A stretch of DNA of 9,123 bases from contig CATMRH010000052.1 in the NCBI GenBank assembly GCA_950073955.1, positions 1 through 9,123 on the forward strand, in the 5' to 3' direction. Positions 1 to 5,790 of the stretch are shown piece by piece. Source of the stretch: an uncultured archaeon. GTDB lineage: Archaea > Thermoproteota > Nitrososphaeria > Nitrososphaerales > Nitrosopumilaceae. The first letter of the stretch is position 1. Each line of letters starts with the position of its first letter. The notes under the pieces were generated by a model. It was given only the letters and a program-made list of their open reading frames with translations. It had not been told where the DNA came from and ran no database searches. The translations under genes and the position numbers were made by a program.

Positions 1-904
1 CTCCAGCAAGTGGAATGATTGGGACTTTCTTCTTTTCAAATACCCGCTTTAATGAATAATCAATAAAGTTAGTAGAAAATATCAATGGCGATAAAGCTAG
101 TGATACATAGCTGTTTGAATGTTTTAGCATAATCTCTAGAATGGAATTTACATAGATCAAGTAATTTTTAATTCCGTTTGGCTTTATCTTTAGCTGAAAG
201 AATTCTAATTCAATCTTATCTTGTACTAGTCTTGGAATAATCTGATTAATTATCTTGGCTAGATTCATTAATTCTGATTTTTGTCTATAACAAACTATGA
301 TCTGAGTATCATAACCTTGTTTTATTGTCTCAAAAGAAGAAACTGCAGATATTTCGTCATATACTGCACAAATTGTTTTCTGATTTTGTGATTGATATGG
401 AATTCCGCCCTTACCTTTATCTGAGAAAATACAGATGTATGCATTATTTTTTGTTAGATATGTATACAATAATTTGTCATAATCTTCTTCTGTTCCAGGA
501 CGGGATCCTAGATTTGATTTTTTTTCTATTATATTTGATGTTGCTGCAATCTCGACATCTTTTGTAAGAAATCCTTTTGATGAACCTTCAACTCTTACTA
601 GAAATTTTTCACCCTTTAAGAGTAGGTTGCCACCTACTGATGTGATCTCTGAAACAATATCCTGAAAATTATTTTTAATGTGCCTTGCTATTGCAATTTT
701 TTCAATCCCAAAGAGTAAATTGATGGCAGATGATGCAAATACAGGATCGTTTGCATCAACCAAAACTATATCGCCGTCGCGTTTTACGGATTTGAACTGT
801 TGATTTTTCATCTTGAGAATTTTTTTGATATTTGTAATTAGCTGCGGAATTTTATTTTTTGAAAATATAGTGGGAAATACTACAACATATGATATTTCAT
901 CCAT
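1..904 (-). CDS. ThiI-like THUMP-domain protein with degenerate PP-loop (partial)
   Basis: The minus strand stays open from an ATG at 904 to the window edge, giving 301 residues with the C-terminus missing. Residues 1-65 look like the N-terminal ferredoxin-like domain of ThiI. Residues 66-165 look like a THUMP RNA-binding domain, with VRVEGSSKGF at 103-112 followed by KDVE. A GKGGIP stretch at 163-168 leads into the place where the ThiI PP-loop should begin. ThiI normally uses ATP and a sulfur relay to make 4-thiouridine at position 8 of tRNA. Here the expected SGGxDS loop reads VYDEIS (181-186), while the following VSSF...KQG helix (188-197) still aligns. RNA binding may survive, but adenylation looks lost. 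A minus-strand TATA-like box at 929-936 supports ATG 904 over an in-frame TTG at 961. The gene diverges from the sulfate-assimilation operon. Assignment to the ThiI family is by remembered motif alignment; the function is uncertain. Confidence 0.75.
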   Translation of the reverse strand, partial: MDEISYVVVFPTIFSKNKIPQLITNIKKILKMKNQQFKSVKRDGDIVLVDANDPVFASSAINLLFGIEKIAIARHIKNNFQDIVSEITSVGGNLLLKGEKFLVRVEGSSKGFLTKDVEIAATSNIIEKKSNLGSRPGTEEDYDKLLYTYLTKNNAYICIFSDKGKGGIPYQSQNQKTICAVYDEISAVSSFETIKQGYDTQIIVCYRQKSELMNLAKIINQIIPRLVQDKIELEFFQLKIKPNGIKNYLIYVNSILEIMLKHSNSYVSLALSPLIFSTNFIDYSLKRVFEKKKVPIIPLAG

Positions 905-928
905 CTTTTCTATTTTGAAATCTACTTG

Positions 929-936
929 TTTATAAT
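929..936 (-). promoter_or_regulatory. TATA-like box for the ThiI-like gene
   Basis: On the minus strand this reads ATTATAAA. Its centre lies 28.5 bases before the ATG at 904, which predicts a transcript with a leader of only about 4 bases. Inferred from sequence and spacing alone. Confidence 0.45.
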
Positions 937-960
937 TTAGGATAGAATTTCGGGTAATCA

Positions 961-968
961 ATATAAAA
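961..968 (+). promoter_or_regulatory. TATA-like box for cysH-sat
   Basis: ATATAAAA is centred 24.5 bases before the cysH ATG at 989. An archaeal TATA box sits roughly 25-27 bases before the transcription start, so the mRNA is predicted to begin at or next to the start codon (leaderless). No Shine-Dalgarno sequence is visible before 989. Confidence 0.5.
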
Positions 969-988
969 CAAATACTTTAAATGAAAAT

Positions 989-1705
989 ATGACAAAATTT
1001 ACACAAGAACAAGTAGACGATCTTAACTCAAGAATAAAGACTGCTGAAGAGGCACTTGAATGGGCTTCAGATAATCTTCATCCCAAAGTCGCAAAAGCAT
1101 CAAGTTTTGGTGCAGAAGATTCAGTAATTATGGATATTATGCTAAAGATTAACCCAAAATTTAGATTCTTTACATTAGATACTGGAAGACTACCACAAGA
1201 AACCTATGACATTATGGATGTTGTAAGAAAAAAATACAATATTTCAATTGAAGTATTATTTCCTGACGCCAAAGAAGTTGAAGATATGGTTAGAGAAAAA
1301 GGAGTGAATCTATTCTATGAAAGTGTGGAGAATAGAAAACTGTGTTGTGAAATTCGTAAAGTACATCCAATTAATAGAATATTGAGTACATTAGATGGTT
1401 GGATTACTGGACTGAGACGTGATCAAACTAAAACTCGAGAAGATGCTACAATTTTTCAACTAGACCATGGACATGGTGATATTCTAAAAATTAATCCAAT
1501 AATTGATTGGACTTGGGATCAAATTCAAGAATATATCAAAAAAAATAATCTACCACAGAACAGTCTTCTTGCCAAAGGTTATCCAAGCGTTGGTTGTGAG
1601 CCTTGTACAAGGCCTATAAAACCTGGAGAAGACCTTCGTGCAGGAAGATGGTGGTGGGAAGAAGGTGGAAACAAAGAGTGTGGCCTTCATATAGACCATA
1701 AGTAG
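989..1705 (+). CDS. cysH: Assimilatory APS reductase (CysH family)
   Basis: This 238-residue cytoplasmic enzyme belongs to the CysH family, which reduces activated sulfate to sulfite. A PP-loop-type motif SSFGAEDS lies at 38-45, [11 protein letters not shown] at 63-73 and LRRDQTKTR at 142-150. The C-terminal catalytic motif KECGLH puts the redox cysteine at C231. The cysteine pair C119-C120 plus C203-x-x-C206 is the signature of [4Fe-4S] APS reductases (EC 1.8.4.10). The E. coli-type PAPS reductase lacks these four cysteines, so I call APS rather than PAPS as substrate, although database names often say PAPS. sat follows after only 11 bases, so the two consecutive steps are probably co-transcribed. 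The electron donor, thioredoxin or similar, is not in the window. The ATG at 989 is supported by the TATA-like box at 961-968; the ATG at 981 is out of frame. Confidence 0.93.
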   Translation: MTKFTQEQVDDLNSRIKTAEEALEWASDNLHPKVAKASSFGAEDSVIMDIMLKINPKFRFFTLDTGRLPQETYDIMDVVRKKYNISIEVLFPDAKEVEDMVREKGVNLFYESVENRKLCCEIRKVHPINRILSTLDGWITGLRRDQTKTREDATIFQLDHGHGDILKINPIIDWTWDQIQEYIKKNNLPQNSLLAKGYPSVGCEPCTRPIKPGEDLRAGRWWWEEGGNKECGLHIDHK

Positions 1706-1716
1706 AGAATTTTTGC

Positions 1717-2859
1717 ATGTCAGAAAATAGTTCAATTAAACCACACGGTGGGGTATTAGTTAACAGAATTACTAAAGCTGATCCTACTGGACTATTCTCA
1801 ATTACAATTAGTGAGGATCTTGCAAATGATGTTGAAAATATAGCAGACGGAATTTTTAGCCCTCTAGAGGGATTCTTGGGACAACAAGACTTTGAAAGCG
1901 TTGTTTCACGAGGAAGATTAGCAAATGACTTAGCTTGGACCATTCCTATTGTACTTGACGTTGATGAACAAACTGCTTCTAAAATGAAAGAAACAGGAGA
2001 TGTACTATTACAAAATCCTCAAGGAGTTGGTGTTGCTATATTACATGTTGAGGAAACATATTCTTTTGATAAAGAAAAGACTGTACAAGGAATCTATGGA
2101 ACAACTGACTCTGCTCATCCAGGTGTCGCAAAGACAATGTCAATGAAGGATTTTCTGGTAGGTGGGAAGATTGACTATATTCAAAGACCTGAAGAGACTG
2201 AGATTAGAAAACATAGACTAACTCCCATCCAAACAAGAGAAGCCTTTGCACAAGCAGGATGGAAGAAGATATGTGCATTTCAAACTAGAAATCCTCCTCA
2301 TGTAGCACACGAAATGCTACAAAAGACAGCAATTACAACACGTGATGGAGTATTTGTTAATCCAATTATTGGGAAGAAAAAGTCTGGTGACTTTGTTGAT
2401 GAGGTTATTGTAAAGTGCTATGAAACTATGATAAAATTATACTATCCAGAAAACAGATGCCAACTTGGAACTCTACATACTGAGATGAAGTATGCTGGTC
2501 CAAAAGAGGCAATTCATCATGCAATTATGAGACAGAACTATGGATGCACACACATCATTATTGGAAGAGACCATGCAGGTGTTGGAAAATTTTATGATCC
2601 ATTTGCTGCACAAAAAATCTTTGGTGACTATCCAGAATTAGAAATTTCTCCAGTATTTTTCCCACCATTCTTCTATTGTAAAAAATGTCTTACATACACA
2701 ACCCCAAAGGCATGTCCACATGACGATGATGCAAAAGAGCAGATTAGTGGAACTCAACTAAGAGAGATGATTCAAAATGGTCAGTCTCCCTCTGAATTTA
2801 TTCTAAGACCTGAAGTAGCAAAAGTAATTTTGGATCATCCAAAACCTTTTGTTGATTAG
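1717..2859 (+). CDS. sat: Sulfate adenylyltransferase (ATP sulfurylase)
   Basis: Sat catalyses ATP plus sulfate to APS plus pyrophosphate, the first step of sulfate assimilation. The protein is 380 residues, a normal length for the single-chain Sat/MET3 type. An N-terminal PUA-like region with the typical SPLEGFLG (48-55) is followed by the nucleotidyltransferase domain. That domain holds [10 protein letters not shown] at 189-198, with the paired catalytic histidines H195 and H198, then GRDHAG at 283-288 and ISGTQLRE at 343-350. A C-terminal cysteine cluster C321-x-x-C324...C333-x-H335 looks like a small metal site, as in many archaeal and bacterial Sat proteins. There is no fused APS kinase domain. 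The ATG lies 11 bases after the cysH stop, and a five-T run at 1710-1714 could partly attenuate read-through. With the APS-type CysH upstream, the pair would run sulfate to sulfite without PAPS. Confidence 0.97.
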   Translation: MSENSSIKPHGGVLVNRITKADPTGLFSITISEDLANDVENIADGIFSPLEGFLGQQDFESVVSRGRLANDLAWTIPIVLDVDEQTASKMKETGDVLLQNPQGVGVAILHVEETYSFDKEKTVQGIYGTTDSAHPGVAKTMSMKDFLVGGKIDYIQRPEETEIRKHRLTPIQTREAFAQAGWKKICAFQTRNPPHVAHEMLQKTAITTRDGVFVNPIIGKKKSGDFVDEVIVKCYETMIKLYYPENRCQLGTLHTEMKYAGPKEAIHHAIMRQNYGCTHIIIGRDHAGVGKFYDPFAAQKIFGDYPELEISPVFFPPFFYCKKCLTYTTPKACPHDDDAKEQISGTQLREMIQNGQSPSEFILRPEVAKVILDHPKPFVD

Positions 2860-2860
2860 A

Positions 2861-2868
2861 TATTTATT
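2861..2868 (+). promoter_or_regulatory. TATA-like box after sat
   Basis: TATTTATT starts two bases after the sat stop codon. Its centre lies 25.5 bases before the GTG at 2890 but only 13.5 bases before the TTG at 2878. If it is used, it favours GTG 2890 as the start of the secreted-protein gene. Weak in such AT-rich DNA. Confidence 0.3.
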
Positions 2869-2889
2869 CAATCACACTTGTTCAAGTCT

Positions 2890-3561
2890 GTGAAGTATCT
2901 ATTTGCAATAGTTTTGCTTGCAGGATTTTTTTTCACTCCAGCATTTGCTCAAGACGTGAATAATCCCTCAGTAATTATTGATCTTATAGAAATTCCTGCA
3001 GAGGAATTTAACATAGTTTTACGTGATACACCAATCATACCACTTGATGATGTTCATGGGATTAGCTGGCAAGTAACCATTGATAACAATCTACTTTATG
3101 CAAATCCAAATGGAGATGCTGTCCTTAGAATATATAATCAAGATCATTCAGGAACAGAATTTATTGAAGTTGGAATGGGCTCACAACCTGACAACAAGTC
3201 ATGGGTTGCAGTTAAGACTCCAAAAGAGGGATACATTGTAGTTTTTAGAGATTTGGATAGGGGGTGGTATCCCGAGGCAAAATTTCTCATATCTTACACT
3301 GATAGAGCCGGACTGACTGTTAACAATGGAGGAAGAATTGTAGTTACAAATCTGGACATTGATCTATTTACAATTGATTCTTATTCTGTTCATGGAATGG
3401 AGGGTTCTACTGATCCCCCTGCAGTAAATTCTGGAAGCATGATTGTAGAGTTTCTGTCAGGCGATCCTGCAGAGAATATCTTTGCTTTGTATCCATTTTT
3501 TCTTGCAATAGGTCTTTTTGCTATAGTTGGAGTATTGGTTCTAACTAAGAAGCGTTCTTAG
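2890..3561 (+). CDS. Secreted protein with C-terminal membrane anchor, function unknown
   Basis: From the GTG at 2890 the product is 223 residues. It opens with a clear Sec signal peptide: K2, a hydrophobic core, and likely cleavage after AFA at residue 20. It ends with one hydrophobic helix (about 197-219) and a short KKRS tail, so most of the chain would face outside the membrane. The roughly 175-residue ectodomain looks beta-rich, has no cysteine, and carries several aromatic and acidic patches (RGWYPEAKF near 124-132). I recognise no family. An in-frame TTG at 2878 gives four extra residues (MFKS) and is a possible alternative start. It follows sat by 18-30 bases on the same strand, but a possible promoter of its own at 2861-2868 makes a role in sulfur metabolism uncertain. 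Its 3' end overlaps nth by 17 bases in convergent orientation. Confidence 0.8.
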   Translation: MKYLFAIVLLAGFFFTPAFAQDVNNPSVIIDLIEIPAEEFNIVLRDTPIIPLDDVHGISWQVTIDNNLLYANPNGDAVLRIYNQDHSGTEFIEVGMGSQPDNKSWVAVKTPKEGYIVVFRDLDRGWYPEAKFLISYTDRAGLTVNNGGRIVVTNLDIDLFTIDSYSVHGMEGSTDPPAVNSGSMIVEFLSGDPAENIFALYPFFLAIGLFAIVGVLVLTKKRS

Positions 3562-4201
3562 ACTTGTAATATTTGCAACTTTTTTTGATCTTACATACGT
3601 TACACATTGGCGAAATTGGTTTGCAGATATTTTGACCAAACATAACAAAAGTATCATTAATTTCAAGCCAGTATTTTTTTTGAATTTTCTTCATTAATTC
3701 TTGTTCTGTATCTTCTGGATTTTTTGTATCTACAAGTCCTAATCTGTTTGAGATCCTATGAACATGAATGTCAACTGGAATTGCTGGTTTATCGTATGCA
3801 TACACTAGAACACAGTTAGCGGTCTTCCTTCCAACTCCTGGTAACTGAACCAAAGTATCCAAGTCATCAGGAACTTTTCCTTTGTATTTTGTATGAATAA
3901 TTTTTGCAACTTCAATAATCCTTTTTGATTTTACATGATAGAAGCCAATTGATTTTATTATCTTCTCTACGTCCTTTATCTTGGCGTTTGCAAGTTCTTT
4001 TGGATTTTTGTATTTTGAGAACAATACTTTGACTATTTTTGTTGTAGTTTCATCTTTGGTTCTTGCAGAAAGAATTGTTCCAATTAGTATGCTAAATGGA
4101 CCCGTTTCAGCCTCGTGAAGCGCATTAAGTGCTGTCATTCTAGGTGGTTTTACAGAATTCATGGTATCTATCATATCACGAAGAATTTTTTTCATTTTCA
4201 T
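3545..4201 (-). CDS. nth: Endonuclease III (DNA glycosylase/AP lyase)
   Basis: This base-excision repair enzyme removes oxidised pyrimidines and cleaves the resulting abasic site. From the ATG at 4201 it has 218 residues, close to the usual Nth length of about 210. The helix-hairpin-helix LPGVGRKTA is at 120-128, with the catalytic lysine K126. The catalytic aspartate is D144 in PVDIHVHR (143-150). The C-terminal [4Fe-4S] loop is complete: C193-x6-C200-x2-C203-x5-C209, the classic spacing. A TTG at 4219 would add six residues (MYVVFQ) and an ATG at 4195 would remove two. I prefer 4201 because the palindromic TATA-like element at 4222-4229 is centred 24.5 bases from it. The gene is divergent from the AcnX genes and overlaps the secreted-protein gene tail to tail by 17 bases. 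Confidence 0.95.
   Translation of the reverse strand: MKMKKILRDMIDTMNSVKPPRMTALNALHEAETGPFSILIGTILSARTKDETTTKIVKVLFSKYKNPKELANAKIKDVEKIIKSIGFYHVKSKRIIEVAKIIHTKYKGKVPDDLDTLVQLPGVGRKTANCVLVYAYDKPAIPVDIHVHRISNRLGLVDTKNPEDTEQELMKKIQKKYWLEINDTFVMFGQNICKPISPMCNVCKIKKSCKYYKSKNAS
3580..3586 (+). terminator. Possible oligo-T terminator for the cysH-sat-secreted protein unit
   Basis: A run of seven T on the plus strand starts 19 bases after the stop codon at 3561, with no hairpin before it. Archaeal transcription commonly ends at such oligo-T runs. It lies inside the nth reading frame, where it encodes lysines, so codon use alone could explain it. Confidence 0.3.
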
Positions 4202-4221
4202 TTGAAAGACTACGTACAAGT

Positions 4222-4229
4222 ATTATAAT
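4222..4229. promoter_or_regulatory. Palindromic TATA-like element shared by nth and AcnX
   Basis: ATTATAAT is its own reverse complement, so it reads the same on both strands. Its centre, between 4225 and 4226, is 24.5 bases from the TTG start of the AcnX large subunit at 4250 and 24.5 bases from the nth ATG at 4201. It is the most TATA-like element I see in the 48-base space between the two start codons. It could position TBP for leaderless transcription in both directions. The position is seen directly; bidirectional use is inferred. Confidence 0.55.
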
Positions 4230-4249
4230 TGTAATAACAAGAAATTTCA

Positions 4250-5404
4250 TTGGATCTTACAAGAGAAGAAGAATCTGCACTAAAGGGCGAACAGGGAGAA
4301 GTTATGCAGATGGCATACAGAATTTTAGTTGCTACAGGTGAGGCAACAGATGCTGAGAAACTAATACCAATAGAATGGGCTCATCTAGCTGGTGTAAATT
4401 ATAACACAATTGGTGATGCAGGAGAAGAGTTTCTATCAGGTATCAGTAAGGAAGCTAGGGTTAAAGTAAAAACAACTCTGAATCCAATGGGATTTGATAT
4501 TGATAATGTATCAAAGTATGGATTAGATGAGAATTTTATCTCTAAACAGCTATCAATTAGAAATTCATATGAAACCATGGGAGTTACTCCGTCATTTTCT
4601 TGTATTCCTTATGAAATTTTTGATATTCCAAAAGAAGGAACTCAAGTTGCATTTGCTGAAAGTAATGCTGCAATTCATGCAAATTCGTATGATAATCTAA
4701 AGACAAACAAGGAAAGTGCATTTAGTGCACTTGCTAGTGCACTTACTGGAAAAAGTCCCTACTCTTCATTACGAAAAGAAGATACTCCAAATGTTACAAT
4801 TAGAATGAAAGTAAAAAATCCAAATGAATTGACATATGGAATGCTTGGATTTTTTGCTGGTAAAGTTGGAGATACTTCTGTAAACATTTCTGGTCTTGGA
4901 GAGATGGATAGACGTCAATGCAAAGCAATGTGTGGAGGAATGGGAACATCAGGAACTTGTGCAAAGTTTCTTTTTGGAGAAGGAGATTCTGATTGTGAAA
5001 AAGTAGACTTTGATGAAAAAGAGATGCAAACTGTACATGATGAGCTAAACACTGCTGAGAAAGGTGATCTGATTACACTTGGTAGTCCTCAGTTGGGATT
5101 GGAAGAGATCTCTGATCTGGTTGGCAAACTCAAGGGTCGCTCTTTCAAAAAGAGATGTATGATATTTTGTCCTAGAACTGTAAAAGATCAAGCAAGAAAA
5201 ATTGGTTACACCAATGAGCTTGAACGTGCAGGATGTGAAATACTTTCTGACTGCTGTACTTGTCTTACTCCATTGATTAACAAAGATGATGTTGATGTTG
5301 TAACTACAAATAGTATCAAGGGAGCGTTCTATCTTAAAAATTCTACTGGTGTAGATGTTAATCTAAAATCACTATTACAGATTGTTGAAGATGAGACAAG
5401 ATGA
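4250..5404 (+). CDS. Aconitase X large subunit, probable phosphomevalonate dehydratase
   Basis: This 384-residue protein is the catalytic (former DUF521) subunit of an aconitase-X enzyme. In archaea such pairs dehydrate (R)-5-phosphomevalonate to trans-anhydromevalonate 5-phosphate in the modified mevalonate pathway to isoprenoid lipids. Bacterial relatives include cis-3-hydroxyproline dehydratases, so the substrate is inferred from the archaeal setting. Visible motifs are LTREEE at 3-8, C118 in FSCIPYE (116-122), ESNAAIHANSY at 137-147, CGGMGTSGTC at 228-237, and the cysteine-rich SDCCTC at 333-338. C118, C237 and the late cysteines are candidate ligands for the Fe-S cluster. The start is a TTG: a stop codon lies in frame at 4235-4237, and the first downstream ATG (4304) would delete the conserved LTxEEE segment. 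The stop overlaps the small-subunit ATG by four bases (ATGA), implying coupled translation. Confidence 0.9.
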   Translation: MDLTREEESALKGEQGEVMQMAYRILVATGEATDAEKLIPIEWAHLAGVNYNTIGDAGEEFLSGISKEARVKVKTTLNPMGFDIDNVSKYGLDENFISKQLSIRNSYETMGVTPSFSCIPYEIFDIPKEGTQVAFAESNAAIHANSYDNLKTNKESAFSALASALTGKSPYSSLRKEDTPNVTIRMKVKNPNELTYGMLGFFAGKVGDTSVNISGLGEMDRRQCKAMCGGMGTSGTCAKFLFGEGDSDCEKVDFDEKEMQTVHDELNTAEKGDLITLGSPQLGLEEISDLVGKLKGRSFKKRCMIFCPRTVKDQARKIGYTNELERAGCEILSDCCTCLTPLINKDDVDVVTTNSIKGAFYLKNSTGVDVNLKSLLQIVEDETR

Positions 5405-5790
5405 AAAAAATACTTGTTGCAGGAAAAGTACAAGGCATTGTTTTAAAATCTGAAAAACCAATCAATTTTTTGGGTACAGTTGATAAAAAAACTGGAATTA
5501 TAAGCGACAAGAATCATGATCTTTTTGAAAAGTCAATCAAAGATACTATTCTTGTGTTTCCTTCAGGTGTTGGTAGTAGTGTTGGAGCATATACAATTTA
5601 TTCAATAAAGTCAAACAATACCGCACCTCTTGCAATGATTTGTCAAAAAGCAGATCTTACAGTAGTTACTGGTTGTGCATTGACAAATATCCCATTAATT
5701 ATTATTTCTGATGAAGAATTTTCTTCTATTGAGAATGGAATGAAAATTTCACTTGATACAGATTCTTCTAATCCAATTCAGTATCAGTAA
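5401..5790 (+). CDS. Aconitase X small (swivel) subunit, probable phosphomevalonate dehydratase
   Basis: This 129-residue protein matches the former DUF126 family, the swivelling-domain small subunit that closes over the AcnX active site. The signature FPSGVGSSVGAY runs from 53 to 64 and puts the conserved serine pair at S59-S60. A second conserved block is KADLTVVTGCALTNIP (83-98). The length is typical of stand-alone archaeal small subunits; many bacterial AcnX proteins carry this domain fused. The ATG overlaps the stop of the large subunit (ATGA), so equal expression of the two subunits is likely. The last 23 bases overlap the 3' end of the rqcH gene on the other strand. Family assignment is firm; the phosphomevalonate substrate is inferred as for the large subunit. 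Confidence 0.9.
   Translation: MKKILVAGKVQGIVLKSEKPINFLGTVDKKTGIISDKNHDLFEKSIKDTILVFPSGVGSSVGAYTIYSIKSNNTAPLAMICQKADLTVVTGCALTNIPLIIISDEEFSSIENGMKISLDTDSSNPIQYQ

Noticed and set aside
325..567. 80-codon plus-strand open frame
   Set aside because: It lies wholly antisense to the ThiI-like gene, whose frame is open for over 900 bases with clear domain similarity. The plus-strand product is a phenylalanine/leucine-rich by-product.
961..963. In-frame TTG as a longer start of the ThiI-like gene
   Set aside because: It would add 19 residues ahead of the normal domain start, and the TATA-like box at 929-936 would then lie inside the gene.
1550..1943. Two minus-strand open frames (1550-1735 and 1614-1943)
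   Set aside because: Both are antisense to conserved cysH and sat coding sequence and show no recognisable protein features.
4144..4341. 65-codon plus-strand open frame across the nth/AcnX promoter region
   Set aside because: It overlaps the 5' ends of two firmly identified genes and runs through the divergent promoter, so it is a shadow.
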